NCBI RefSeq assembly: GCF_030056655.1
Contig: NZ_JASHIE010000012.1
Location: 165,552-229,551, forward strand
Length of the DNA: 64,000 nucleotides
Reading direction: 5' to 3'
DNA from: Flectobacillus rivi
Lineage (GTDB): Bacteria > Bacteroidota > Bacteroidia > Cytophagales > Spirosomataceae
Made by a program: the position numbers and the translations under genes. Of this stretch, positions 46,507-56,073 are shown in pieces; position 1 is the first letter of the stretch; every line of letters begins with the position of its first letter. Under the pieces are notes generated by a model. The model was not told where the DNA came from and ran no database searches. It saw nothing but the letters and a program-made list of their open reading frames with translations.

Positions 46507-47490
46507 TTAATTTACTTCGTAAGGTAAAAATTTAGGATAATCAAACAGCGCTTTCGGTGCAACTGAGTTGATTTTTTTTCCTGATAAAACCATTTCAAAA
46601 TACTGCAAATACCCCAATGCCATTTGTCGAGAAGTGAAAGTATCTCTGGCATATTCATGGCAAATTTTCGGGTCAAACTGTGCTATGTTTTTCAGCTTCT
46701 CAGCCAATTCATTTTCCGAAATAGATAAAAATCCAACTTCTGGAGTTACAATTTCGGGCAACGAACCGTAGGGCGTTCCCAAAATACTACAACCCATATA
46801 AAGGCTTTCGACGATAGCCAACCCAAATGGCTCATGCCATAACACAGGGAATAGTAAGGCTTTAGAACGATGTAATAAATCAAATTTTACTCTTCCTCCT
46901 ACCATTCCATAAAACCTTACATGACGGTCGGGAGTAAAACGAAATCCCATCTTAAAATTGAGTCGATGCCCACCCATAACTGCTAACTTTTCGTTCGCTT
47001 TTTTGGCAATATGAATCGCTCCTTTTACATTTTTTACACGCCATGAGGCATTTGCCAAGAAATGAGTATGCCCTCTTTGATGTGAAAAAGAAGGTTTGGG
47101 ATAATCTTCAAAATCTATTCCATTCAACACATAAGCCGTAGAGTTATGACGCTCTGCATGATTTTTTGAAACAAATACTGCATTTTGATCGAGCACTTCA
47201 TCTGCTCTTGGATTACCGTGAACCGTATAAACATAAGGCTTCGGGAAATCTTCGGGCGGTGGTATGCTCAAATGTACTACATCGATATAATCAGGAATTT
47301 GTAGACTTAATGAAAGCTCGGGATTATAAAACAGCACCTCGGCAAATGGACATTCTGAACCTTTTGCAACCAAAAATGAAACACGATGCCCCATTTGGGT
47401 CAACTCTTTGCCCAACCACCAAACCACTCGTTCGGTTCCTCCATATTCCAATGCAGGAATGACAGCATTGTGGAAAATCAAAATGTGCAT
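46507..47490 (-). CDS. Family 4 glycosyltransferase
   Basis: From the ATG at 47490 the protein has 327 residues: MHILIFHNAVIPALEYGGTE, the GT4 N-terminal Rossmann with its GGTE loop. The C-terminal nucleotide-sugar site is PVLWHEPFGLAIVESLYMG (E-x7-E motif) followed by GTPYGSLPEIV. The upstream 34 codons of the open frame are not GT4-like. Divergent from the FkbM gene. Probably transfers a sugar to a surface glycan; the sugar is unknown. Confidence 0.88.
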   Translation of the reverse strand: MHILIFHNAVIPALEYGGTERVVWWLGKELTQMGHRVSFLVAKGSECPFAEVLFYNPELSLSLQIPDYIDVVHLSIPPPEDFPKPYVYTVHGNPRADEVLDQNAVFVSKNHAERHNSTAYVLNGIDFEDYPKPSFSHQRGHTHFLANASWRVKNVKGAIHIAKKANEKLAVMGGHRLNFKMGFRFTPDRHVRFYGMVGGRVKFDLLHRSKALLFPVLWHEPFGLAIVESLYMGCSILGTPYGSLPEIVTPEVGFLSISENELAEKLKNIAQFDPKICHEYARDTFTSRQMALGYLQYFEMVLSGKKINSVAPKALFDYPKFLPYEVN

Positions 47491-47523
47491 ATTGTTAAAA
47501 TTTGTTATAAAACCGATTTTCTG

Positions 47524-47543
47524 CAAATTTAAGGCTATTTTTG
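47524..47543. promoter_or_regulatory. Overlapping divergent -7 elements
   Basis: TAAATTTG on the minus strand (47531-47524) points to the GT4 gene and TATTTTTG on the plus strand (47536-47543) to the FkbM gene. No clear TTG lies at either -33 position. Confidence 0.4.
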
Positions 47544-47598
47544 CGGAACATATATTTCCTCTAATACAAGTATAGTCCAACCTTAAACGCACATACGA

Positions 47599-48408
47599 AT
47601 GTTCAATTACCTAAAAAAGAAGTACACTAAGTTTGTGGCCAAACGCAAATTTAGTGATTATGGTGACGCGACCTCTGTCATCTCAATCCAAGGAATCGGC
47701 AATATCAACTTCACTTGTTGGTTAAACCCTTTAGAACAAGAGAAAACTATCTCACTCAGTCAGGTTAATTTCTATCGTAAATTCCTCAAAACTGGCGATT
47801 TTGTCATTGACATTGGCGCGCACATTGGCGACACTACTCTTCCAATGGCTTTGGCAGTTGGTGCACAAGGCACAGTTCTAGCCTTTGACCCCAACCCTCA
47901 CGTTTTTAAAATTTTACAGAAAAACGCTGACCAAAACCGTCACATTTCCAACATCATTCCTTTACCCTATGCTATTGCAGTGGAAGAAGGCGAGTATTCG
48001 TATGCTTCTTCTGAGGCAAGCTTCAACAATGGTGGAATCAGTGGAAAAAATGGAAAATTTGGTTTAGGAGAAAAAGTAAAAGGAGTCAACCTTCAAAACT
48101 TTATTCACACACAATATCCAGAAGTGAGTAAAATCTCCTTGATTAAAGTAGATGCAGAAGGGTATGATATTCAAATCTTGAAATCAATCAGTAAGCTTCT
48201 TGACCAGTACAAGCCCACGTTGATTTTTGAATGCTTCAAAGACTTATCCGAGCAAGATCGCCACGATTTGTTTAATTATATTAGTCAAAAAGGCTATAAA
48301 ATCAACAAAATGGATGATTTTGAAGAAGATGCAGCCATTACGCCTATTCCTCAAAAACAAAATATGTTAGATTGGAAACACTTCGATATTATTGCTTTTG
48401 CAGAATAG
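47599..48408 (+). CDS. FkbM family methyltransferase
   Basis: A 269-residue SAM-dependent methyltransferase. The SAM-binding motif I is FVIDIGAHIGDTTLPMALAV, followed by the acidic-loop motif AFDPNPHVF and ISLIKVDAEGYDIQIL. FkbM enzymes O-methylate sugars or small molecules. Its position between glycosyltransferases suggests methylation of a surface glycan. Confidence 0.88.
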   Translation: MFNYLKKKYTKFVAKRKFSDYGDATSVISIQGIGNINFTCWLNPLEQEKTISLSQVNFYRKFLKTGDFVIDIGAHIGDTTLPMALAVGAQGTVLAFDPNPHVFKILQKNADQNRHISNIIPLPYAIAVEEGEYSYASSEASFNNGGISGKNGKFGLGEKVKGVNLQNFIHTQYPEVSKISLIKVDAEGYDIQILKSISKLLDQYKPTLIFECFKDLSEQDRHDLFNYISQKGYKINKMDDFEEDAAITPIPQKQNMLDWKHFDIIAFAE

Positions 48409-48434
48409 GTATTAAGTGCTGAGTGAGGAGTATA

Positions 48435-48629
48435 GAGTTTTGAGTGAAGGCACAAAGTGGCAAAGGCACAGAGGCACAAAGGGAATTATTACATCCCTAG
48501 TCCGAGACTAAGTCGCGAACTAGATAAGCCTAAATGCCTTTATGCCTTCACTCAAAACTCCACATTCCTAACTCATCACTCAAATCACTTTGTGCCTTTG
48601 CTCCTTTGCGCCTCCTCTCAAAACTCCTC
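48435..48629. repeat. Family C repeat region at a convergent junction
   Basis: A perfect 18-bp inverted repeat (48435-48452 and 48543-48560) brackets words of the GGCACAAAGG type (48449-48483); complementary words (TTTGTGCCTTTGCTCC, TTGCGCCTCCTC) fill 48587-48616. The final right-hand word supplies the stop codon of the GT87 gene at 48618. Confidence 0.7.
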
Positions 48630-49778
48630 TTTCTTACTCGCCAACATTTCCCAATGTACTTTTATCCAAACTAGTAACATGGGTAATACCATTAGAGCAT
48701 ATTTTCTTAAAAATTCATTTCTAATATATTTGGGCATCAAGTCAGTAGGACCAAAACTTGTCACCAGCAAAGCAAAAATAAACAACGCTTTGTCAGTAGT
48801 GGTTTTAGCACTTTGCATATACCAAATCACTGCGCCTACAAACCCAATTAATAAAGTAGAAGCTTCGGTGCCTGTACTTGCCAATACGACCAACATCAAC
48901 GTCGAACATAAAAGCAATAATTGATAACGGGTATTGAAAAACAAGTTGATTCGTATATATGACAGCGCAAATACCAAAACCGCTGGTAGGATATACCATA
49001 AATTTGAAATACTGGCATCTTGCACCAATCTTCGTACCATACCCATCACCGAAAGGTCTTGATAAGGATTCGTCAAAACTTCGTTGATATCATTCTTTTT
49101 CACCAATACTTCAAGCCATTCTTGGTAAGTCTGAAGGATATAAGCTGGCGAACTAAACGCCATTGGTAATACAAACAATACCGCTATCCAAAACAAGCCA
49201 GAAGCAATAAGTTTGAGTTTATTTTTGGAGAAAAAGAAAAATGCCAGCCCTACTACGCCATATAGCTTGGTCATAGTACCCAACACAATACAAAAAGCTG
49301 CCCAGAAGTCTTTTTCTTTCTTGATAAAAGTATAAGCCAAAATAATCAAAGCGGTCACGATACCATGATACTGCACATTGATAAGGCTGGTAATACAGCT
49401 ATTGAGGCAAAGCCATGACATAATAGCTTTGGTTTTTTCGTCGAAAGAAGGTAATTCATAAATCGCGAAAAGTAGTGCAATGGCATTGGCCACATTCCAC
49501 AAAATTACCCCAAGTAAAGTCGGAACTAAGGCAAAAGGCGCTATCATTACCGCAAAAGGCGGTCCATACAAAAACAAATCTACGTATTCGTCGGGATGAT
49601 AGGCATATAGATGCTCTTGATGAATCAAGTGCCAGAAGCTGGTCTTAAAAATAATGAAGTTGTTGATATGTGCGTGAGGATTATCGCCCGTAAAGTACTG
49701 CTTCATGGCCATTGCTACTGCCACTGCAATCCAAATCAACAAGATGTTGCGCTTATTGAGCAAAAAGTCGAATTTCAT
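48618..49778 (-). CDS. GT87-like integral membrane glycosyltransferase
   Basis: A 386-residue protein with at least eight hydrophobic helices from residue 12 (NILLIWIAVAVAMAM) onward. The Pro-rich loop LYGPPFAVMIAPFALVP and the layout match DUF2029/GT87 polyprenol-phosphate-mannose-type transferases. Such enzymes use a lipid-linked sugar donor on the outer face of the inner membrane. The last codons (EEF-stop) fall in a family C repeat. Confidence 0.78.
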   Translation of the reverse strand: MKFDFLLNKRNILLIWIAVAVAMAMKQYFTGDNPHAHINNFIIFKTSFWHLIHQEHLYAYHPDEYVDLFLYGPPFAVMIAPFALVPTLLGVILWNVANAIALLFAIYELPSFDEKTKAIMSWLCLNSCITSLINVQYHGIVTALIILAYTFIKKEKDFWAAFCIVLGTMTKLYGVVGLAFFFFSKNKLKLIASGLFWIAVLFVLPMAFSSPAYILQTYQEWLEVLVKKNDINEVLTNPYQDLSVMGMVRRLVQDASISNLWYILPAVLVFALSYIRINLFFNTRYQLLLLCSTLMLVVLASTGTEASTLLIGFVGAVIWYMQSAKTTTDKALFIFALLVTSFGPTDLMPKYIRNEFLRKYALMVLPMLLVWIKVHWEMLASKKEEF

Positions 49779-50293
49779 AAAAATTACTATCTATGTATCT
49801 AGCGGTTGGAAAGAGAATTTTATTAGGTCACATTTAAAAATTATGATAGCCTTCGTAAAAAACATAATTTTCATTAGACACTCCTTACTTTTCTTGTCTT
49901 GACACAAGAAAAGTAACAAAAGAAAGTCAAGAAATCCTAAACTCGCCTTCGGCTCAAACAGTAGGATTTCATCAAAATAGAAACTTACTCAACTATAATA
50001 TTCTTATTATAAACAACTTACCAAATTTAAATATACACTAATCTTGACGTCCTATCAAGATTTAATAATTATCAGTAACACCATCCCATAGTGAGTGTTA
50101 GTAATGGTGAGTTTGTAAATTCATAACCTTCTTTTGTAGTATCCACAAAGACTATTTCTCTTGTGTAAGAAAGGTAAGTCTAATAAAAAAGTAAGATATT
50201 ACGGAAGGATAGAATGCTTTCTACTTATACAATATTAAATAGTTTCTATAACCATTCTGTATGGATAGGATTACTACCGATTATTACAGCATT
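49779..50293. other. Intergenic region with family E copy 2
   Basis: The family E element is at 49879-49971. A small AATCTTGA/TCAAGATT hairpin lies near 50041-50061. No gene is seen in the rest. Confidence 0.6.
49879..49971 (-). repeat. Family E dispersed repeat, copy 2 (inverted)
   Basis: A 93-bp inverted copy of 45287-45394 without the 15-nt insertion. The two copies flank the 45519-49778 part of the glycan cluster. Confidence 0.8.
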
Positions 50294-51088
50294 TTATATT
50301 GTATTACTTTTCTGCTTTAGCTCCTCCACATATTCCTTCATGGTGATGAAGGTTACTCCTTTAGCTTTTAGCCAAGTAATGTAGTCATCCAAACGCTGTA
50401 AAAGTACTCTGTCTGAGTGCTTACGGACATACGCAGGAATGGTGGTATAAGCCGAAAGGTCGGTAAACTCCCATGGGTGGAAATACAAATTAATAATCCC
50501 ATAGCGATTGAGGGCGCTATTCGAAAACATTTTGTAAACACTAAATGGTAAGTTTTTAAAACTCAACCAAAACATAGGAAAACGCAAATTTGGGGTAACC
50601 GTCGCAGGAATTTGCCATAACCTATCCTGCACAAAAGGGAGCTTCGGTTTGTCTAAATGGTTGTAACGTCCTGGCAAAAAAGTAGGATTCAACGAAGCAT
50701 TATACACATAACCAGCATCTGCAATATCCTGATTTTCGACAGGCATCATCCTTGCCATTCTGAATCCCTCGATAGACTGTCCTGTGATTTGGGAAAGTAA
50801 TTTCTTGGAAGCAGGTAAATCAATCTTTGCATCGAAGCTACTATGATACATTCCATGAGAAGCAATCTCATGTTTCTCGGCCAAAGTTTTCATTAACTCA
50901 GGCTGAGAAAGTGCATATTGTCCTGTGCAAAAAATAGTGCTTTTTACTTGATGTTTATCTAATAATGCCTTCAAAAGCAATGTCCCACGAGTCGAAACCT
51001 CTATCTGTTCCTCCATTGTGATTTGTTGACCGTATTCCAAAGGCACATCAAACTCTTCTACGTCAAATGTTAAGATTGCTTTTAGCAT
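50294..51088 (-). CDS. Polysaccharide deacetylase family protein
   Basis: A 264-residue NodB-fold protein. Motif 1 is TFDVEEFDVP (D-x-E variant of the catalytic TFDD), motif 2 EIASHGMYHSSFD (HxxxH for the metal), and motif 3 SIEGFRMARMM (RxP-like). The late NLYFHPWEF gives the fourth motif His. Members deacetylate N-acetylated polysaccharide or GlcNAc lipids. No signal peptide is seen, so it may act in the cytoplasm on a lipid-linked sugar. Confidence 0.85.
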   Translation of the reverse strand: MLKAILTFDVEEFDVPLEYGQQITMEEQIEVSTRGTLLLKALLDKHQVKSTIFCTGQYALSQPELMKTLAEKHEIASHGMYHSSFDAKIDLPASKKLLSQITGQSIEGFRMARMMPVENQDIADAGYVYNASLNPTFLPGRYNHLDKPKLPFVQDRLWQIPATVTPNLRFPMFWLSFKNLPFSVYKMFSNSALNRYGIINLYFHPWEFTDLSAYTTIPAYVRKHSDRVLLQRLDDYITWLKAKGVTFITMKEYVEELKQKSNTI

Positions 51089-51149
51089 AATAATAAAAAA
51101 AATTAGTAGACTTCCGTGCTTTAGACTCTATGCCTTAAGCTGAAAGCTT

Positions 51150-51275
51150 CATTAATTAGCTTGTTAGAAATAACTTCAACAGGGCGGCAAAAAGCCTACA
51201 AGCCAGCGAGTTAATCATCTTATACTTGCTCAGTAGCTGACGCAAATTGCTTGTTGGAGAAAACTTCAACAAGGG
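51150..51275. repeat. Imperfect tandem repeat before the deacetylase
   Basis: Two copies of a unit of the form GCTTGTT.GA.A.AACTTCAACA.GGGC.G.AAA occur about 90 nt apart, near 51160-51195 and 51250-51285. Each forms a small stem (TTGTTG/CAACAA in the second). No gene is present. Confidence 0.45.
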
Positions 51276-51326
51276 CAGTAAAGGACAACTCATCACTCAA
51301 AACTCACAATTCATCACTTCTATCTC

Positions 51327-52052
51327 TTACTTACTTCGACTAAAAATATTTTGAAAACTCAGTAGTTCTTGTTTTATCGTTTTCCAGCTCATTTGTGAAA
51401 AACTAATTCCATCACGCACGTGTACTTGTATTTTGGCCAAGCGTAAATCTTTACGACGTGACGCCAATACCACAAACTCCATATCAAATAAAAACGAGTT
51501 GATATGAGTTTTGAGAAATACGTCTTTCCCTTTTTGATTAAATCCTTTTAAACCAGATTGAGTGTCTTTTACGAACATCGATGGGAAAAAAACATGATTC
51601 ATCGTGCGTAAAGACAGGGAAAATATTTTTCTCAAAAACGGTAATTGACTATAATAATGGTCGTCACGAACGCCCAAAACCACATCATAATTTTCGTCGT
51701 TCAATAACCTAAACATCTCCCAAGCGTTTTCCATACGATAGGGATAATCGGCATCGGTATAAATAATCAAATCACCTTGCGTTTTGGCGATGGCAGTACG
51801 CAAAGCAAATCCTTTTCCCCTATTTTGGGAATACGTAACATACTCGAAAGCAGGGATATTTTCTCGGAGATATTGTAAATGGGCTTCTGTCACGCCTCTT
51901 ATAGAACCATCATCAACCAAATACAATTTAACCTCCACTTGTGAAGGGAGTTGCGAAACAAATATTTTATAATAATGTAAAAGCTCCTTTTCCCAACCTT
52001 CGTGGGGATTGTAGCACGGATGTACGACATCCAATTTAGTAGTTCGGTTCAC
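51327..52052 (-). CDS. Family 2 glycosyltransferase
   Basis: A 241-residue GT-A enzyme starting at GTG 52052 (KLDVVHPCYNPHEGWEKEL follows at once, and no ATG lies upstream). It has YLVDDGSIRG (nucleotide-binding D-D) and IIYTDADYPYRM (DxD metal site), as in dolichyl/undecaprenyl-phosphate glucosyl- or mannosyltransferases. It lacks C-terminal membrane helices. Paired with the next gene in the cluster. Confidence 0.85.
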   Translation of the reverse strand: MNRTTKLDVVHPCYNPHEGWEKELLHYYKIFVSQLPSQVEVKLYLVDDGSIRGVTEAHLQYLRENIPAFEYVTYSQNRGKGFALRTAIAKTQGDLIIYTDADYPYRMENAWEMFRLLNDENYDVVLGVRDDHYYSQLPFLRKIFSLSLRTMNHVFFPSMFVKDTQSGLKGFNQKGKDVFLKTHINSFLFDMEFVVLASRRKDLRLAKIQVHVRDGISFSQMSWKTIKQELLSFQNIFSRSK

Positions 52053-52085
52053 TGTTTAAAGAGAGCAAAAAAATAAAGGTGCAAG

Positions 52086-52832
52086 TTATGACTTTTCTTT
52101 CTGATTCATTTCATAAAGCTTCATGTATTTGAAAAATGCTCCTTGTGCATTGCAATACGAAATCAAATAGCCTTCGTAGCCATACAAAAATCCTTTTTTG
52201 AGTAAATAGTAATTCCAAAAATGGAAGGTCTTCTTGAAATAGGCAATCACGGGATGTGTCCCTTTTTTATGCTGATTCTGCACCGCAAAAAGGGTCGAGT
52301 AATAGTTCATTTTTGCCAAAAGCTGATCAGCCGTTTCATAAGAATAATGATGAATAACTCCCTCAATATCTACAACTTGCAAACCTTTGGTATTCAATCC
52401 TTCATGAACATCTTTGTCATTAAACTGTGTACTTTTTTTATGAAAAAGTCGTGTTACTTTGTCGTTTCCCCAACCTGCTCCGTTGATGTATTTGCCATTG
52501 TAATATTGTTTTCGTAAAAAACGATATAGATGGTTAGGATTGAGCGAAAGATTCTGAATATTTTGAATCAAAATCGGGTCTAATACCTCATCGGAATCAA
52601 CCCACAAAATCCAGTCATTTTTACAGAAGCTCACAGACAAATTGCGCATCTTACCAAAGCCAATAAATGGGTGCTCATGCACACAAACATTAGCGTATTG
52701 GCGTGCAATAGCCAATGTCTGGTCGGTCGACCCATTATCGAGCACAATTACTTCATCGAATCCCTTCAAGGCATCCAAACACTGCGCCAATCGCGCCTCA
52801 CTATTTTTGGTAAGTATTGTTACGGAAATCAT
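52086..52832 (-). CDS. Family 2 glycosyltransferase (WaaE-like)
   Basis: A 248-residue GT2 beginning MISVTILTKNSEARLAQCLD. The VLDNGSTDQTLAIA and WILWVDSDEVLDP segments hold the nucleotide and metal sites. The motif WGNDKVTRLFHKK and VHEGLN... are seen in LPS core WaaE/KdtX-type beta-glucosyltransferases, so an LPS-core role is plausible but not proven. Upstream is the sbcC terminator region. Confidence 0.85.
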   Translation of the reverse strand: MISVTILTKNSEARLAQCLDALKGFDEVIVLDNGSTDQTLAIARQYANVCVHEHPFIGFGKMRNLSVSFCKNDWILWVDSDEVLDPILIQNIQNLSLNPNHLYRFLRKQYYNGKYINGAGWGNDKVTRLFHKKSTQFNDKDVHEGLNTKGLQVVDIEGVIHHYSYETADQLLAKMNYYSTLFAVQNQHKKGTHPVIAYFKKTFHFWNYYLLKKGFLYGYEGYLISYCNAQGAFFKYMKLYEMNQKEKS

Positions 52833-52845
52833 ATTGAGTATTGCT

Positions 52846-52975
52846 GATGTCGGATTTTTGATTTTGGATTAATACTCTCAAATTTTAACACCATTTAGTT
52901 TTACTATTTAGCAATGAATATCCCTCTATATTCTTTAATCAAATCCGATATCAAAAATCTAAAATCCGATATCAC
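52846..52975. repeat. Family D repeat region at sbcC 3' end
   Basis: Words TCGGATTTTTGATTTTGGATT on the left and AAATCCGATATCAAAAATCT on the right are near-complementary, forming a long imperfect hairpin between sbcC and the GT2 gene. The same words recur near 33740, 45195 and 56150-56232. Probable terminator. Confidence 0.55.
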
Positions 52976-55900
52976 TTAATTTGGCTTCCCATTTCTGGGT
53001 GGTTTTCTACGGTGATATAGCTTTCTATTTCTTGTTGTAAATCTTCTACGTGGGAAATAACGCCGACGATGCGGTTTTCTTTTCGTAAAGATTTTAAGGT
53101 TTCAAAAACTTCTGTTAGCGAATCTTTATCTAACGACCCAAAACCTTCATCCAAGAAAAAGAAATTATTGGTTGATTGAGTTTGAGCATGGATATTATCT
53201 GCCAAAGCTAGGGCTAAACATAAGGCAACTTGGAATTTCTGTCCACCAGAAAGCGTTTTTACGGCTCTTGTTCTTCCTTCATTGAGTAAATCTCTCACTC
53301 TAAAATCAAATTCTGAAGGACGTGTCTCATAAATTTCGAGTTGCAAAGCCTGTCGGGTCATTTTACTAAAACGCTCATTAGCCTGATTACAAAGGTTTTG
53401 TAAATACATTCCTGACACAAACCCTACAAACCCTTGGCTTTTAAAGAGTTTTGCTAAAGTATCTATGTCAGCTCTACGAATTTCTAAAGCCTCCTTTTCT
53501 TTCAACAAATCGGCCTGAGTCGCCAAGTCTTTTTCAAGTTGTAATTGTCTACCTCTGAGTGCACCAGCTTCCGCTTGCAAGGTATTTATTTCATTTTGTA
53601 ATGTTGCTATATCCGCCAAAAGTTGCTGGTGAATTCCAACATCGTAGCGTAAACCTTGGGTCTCTTCCAAGAGAGATTTGTGTCGCTGTTGAGTAGCTTG
53701 TAATTGTACTTTAAAGGTTTCTATGGCTTTTTGCTCTACATCAATTACCAAGTCCCAAGCCAAAATTTGCTCTATCTCCTCTTTGTCCACATAACCTATC
53801 TCTGACATCGCAGCTCTGAGTTGCTCCTCCAATGTCTCGATGATTTGTGTGTGCTGTGTCAGATTTTGTTTCAACGCTACAATCTCACCTCCCAATCTAT
53901 TGCTTTGGTCTTGTAACAATTGTATATCCTTTTGCAATTGCTCAACGTTTTTGACCAACTCCTGATGCTGGTGCTGAAGCCTTTGGATATGAATAGCAAT
54001 ACTTTCTGCGGTTTCATTTTCTAGCGTCTGTATATCCAAACGCTGTATCTGCGATTGAGCAGTGCTTATCTCCGACATTTTAGCCGAAATTTCAACCTCT
54101 ATTTTTTGTAAAGTAGGCAAATACTTTTCCTCCAAATCCTTTTGCCAAACTTGCAGCTGTTGTTCTTGTGCCCCTCGTTTTTCTTCAAAAGCTTTTATTT
54201 CCTTTTGTTGTTGTTCGGCCAAGGCAAAGGCTTTTTGAACCGCCTCTTCATCATCTTTTGAAAAATCAGTCCATACAAAACTCAGGTCATGCTCCTGAAT
54301 TTTGGCTTGTATATCTTTGTACAAAACCGCCTGTTTGTTTCGCTCTGTATTCCAGATAGTCATATTCTGCGCTAGCGCATCCCATTGAGCCGTCAGCTGT
54401 TCGATACGTTGTAGGCGATTTTGCCAAGCTTTTTGGGCAGTTTTTTCTGCTTGTATTTTTCCAGAAAAATCCTCCGAAGAAGTCAACTTAGCGGGGTGAT
54501 GAATTGCACCACACAAAGGACAAGGCTCATCGTCGTGCAAAGCATTTGAATAGGCCTGCAATGCCTTTTGCGTTTCGAAGTGTGAAATATGGTGCTGATG
54601 AAAATCTATTTTTTGGTTAAACTCCTGTTTCAGATGTTCAATCAAGGTAAGACGTTCTGGTAATTCGAGCTGACTAGAAATACGTTCTTGAAAAACTTCG
54701 TCTTGACAAATCGCTTGGATTTTTTGTTCAAAATCCTCCGCTTTTAGTTTTGCATCCTTTCCTGCTTCAGTAATGGTATTTCTCTGAGAAAGAAGCGTTT
54801 TCTTTTGTCCAAACCACGTAGACACCATCGAGAGACGATGAAGATCGACTTGCTGGCTTTTGAGTTTTTGCAACGCCTCCTCTATCTGAACCCTTTCTGC
54901 TTGTCCATGCTGAATTTGAACCCGTTGTTGCTCAACAGCAATTTTACCTTTTTCTAGACGCTCCAGCAATTTGGTTCTCTCACTCGAAGCCTGTTTCCAT
55001 CTCAAAGCCCAACCCCATTCTTCTGCTTCTTTCAACAAGTTTTCTTTTTGCTCAAAAGCTGGTTTGAGTTCATCCAACTTTTGTTGAGCAACCTGAATAT
55101 TTTTCACCAACTGTTCCTGCTCTTGGTTTTTACTAGAAAAAGCCAAGGTATCCTTTCGTTGTTCTACTAATCGAGCTTGCTGTTGGGTAAGCAAAGGCTT
55201 TAGTTGCATCAAAACTTTTTGATAAGTCTTCAATCGACTCTCTTTTGTCTCAAACTCCTCCGCTTGAGCCTCTAAAGTTTGCAACTGTGCGGCCGTTTCT
55301 TCCAAGCTCTTAAAGAGTTTGGCGACCCAATCTAGGCTTTTCTCGTCGGCAACTTTATCTGCCAGCGCCTGATTTCTTAGCACTAATAGCGCCTCTGATG
55401 CCTGTAATTGGTCTTTGATAGCGTCTAGTTGTTCGGGAGTACTTTGTCCTAATTGGGCAATTTTTCCATTGAGATGCTCAAGCTGTTTTTCATTATTTTC
55501 CTTGACTAATTTTACCTTAGATGCCAAGTCAAAACGCTCCAATTGAAATATTTCGTTCATCATTTGGGTACGTTTCGACAAGGGTAATTCGATAAACTCC
55601 TGAAAACGCCCCTGAGGAATAATAATCGTCCTTTTAAAGTTTTCATAAGAAAGACCTATAATTTTTTCGGAAGCATTTTCAACTTCAATAGGCGCCCAAT
55701 CTGAAATTTCGGGCATCCATTGATAGGTTTTTCTTTCAAAAGTTTTTACATCGTCAAACTTCTTGCTATTTCTACGACCTTTTACCGTAAAACGATACAA
55801 GTGATTGTCTTTGCCCGCACGACACTCAAAATCGATGAGTAGGTCATCTGAGCGAAGATTCATCATATTATAGTTTCGGTCGTCACCCGACTTGTTCATT

Positions 55901-56073
55901 CTTTCGGTATCGCCGTACAAAGCAAAGGTAATCGCCTCTAAAACAGAGGATTTACCAGAGCCAACTTTTCCAAAAATCCCGAAAATAGACGCTTCAGTCA
56001 ACTTGGTAAAATCAACTACCTGCGTTTCGCGATATGAATACAAGCCCTTTATGGACAACTTAATAGGAATCAT
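52972..56073 (-). CDS. sbcC: SbcC-type ATPase (SMC-like, Rad50 homologue)
   Basis: A 1033-residue protein from the ATG at 56073 (19 codons of the open frame upstream are ignored). The N-terminal Walker A is FGKVGSGKSSVLEAITFALY, the C-terminal signature is TLSGGQKFQVALCLALAL and Walker B is NFFFLDEGFGSLDKDSL. Long coiled coils flank a zinc hook CPLCGAIHHP. SbcC works with the nuclease SbcD (Mre11-like) on hairpins and DNA ends. No sbcD is in the neighbourhood. Confidence 0.92.
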   Translation of the reverse strand: MIPIKLSIKGLYSYRETQVVDFTKLTEASIFGIFGKVGSGKSSVLEAITFALYGDTERMNKSGDDRNYNMMNLRSDDLLIDFECRAGKDNHLYRFTVKGRRNSKKFDDVKTFERKTYQWMPEISDWAPIEVENASEKIIGLSYENFKRTIIIPQGRFQEFIELPLSKRTQMMNEIFQLERFDLASKVKLVKENNEKQLEHLNGKIAQLGQSTPEQLDAIKDQLQASEALLVLRNQALADKVADEKSLDWVAKLFKSLEETAAQLQTLEAQAEEFETKESRLKTYQKVLMQLKPLLTQQQARLVEQRKDTLAFSSKNQEQEQLVKNIQVAQQKLDELKPAFEQKENLLKEAEEWGWALRWKQASSERTKLLERLEKGKIAVEQQRVQIQHGQAERVQIEEALQKLKSQQVDLHRLSMVSTWFGQKKTLLSQRNTITEAGKDAKLKAEDFEQKIQAICQDEVFQERISSQLELPERLTLIEHLKQEFNQKIDFHQHHISHFETQKALQAYSNALHDDEPCPLCGAIHHPAKLTSSEDFSGKIQAEKTAQKAWQNRLQRIEQLTAQWDALAQNMTIWNTERNKQAVLYKDIQAKIQEHDLSFVWTDFSKDDEEAVQKAFALAEQQQKEIKAFEEKRGAQEQQLQVWQKDLEEKYLPTLQKIEVEISAKMSEISTAQSQIQRLDIQTLENETAESIAIHIQRLQHQHQELVKNVEQLQKDIQLLQDQSNRLGGEIVALKQNLTQHTQIIETLEEQLRAAMSEIGYVDKEEIEQILAWDLVIDVEQKAIETFKVQLQATQQRHKSLLEETQGLRYDVGIHQQLLADIATLQNEINTLQAEAGALRGRQLQLEKDLATQADLLKEKEALEIRRADIDTLAKLFKSQGFVGFVSGMYLQNLCNQANERFSKMTRQALQLEIYETRPSEFDFRVRDLLNEGRTRAVKTLSGGQKFQVALCLALALADNIHAQTQSTNNFFFLDEGFGSLDKDSLTEVFETLKSLRKENRIVGVISHVEDLQQEIESYITVENHPEMGSQIK

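Noticed and set aside
48457..48924. Plus-strand open frame over the family C repeat and the GT87 gene
   Set aside because: Composed of repeat words and antisense of a clear membrane protein.
51150..51285. Tandem repeat before the deacetylase as a CRISPR or att site
   Set aside because: Only two imperfect units of about 35 nt, with no integrase or tRNA nearby.
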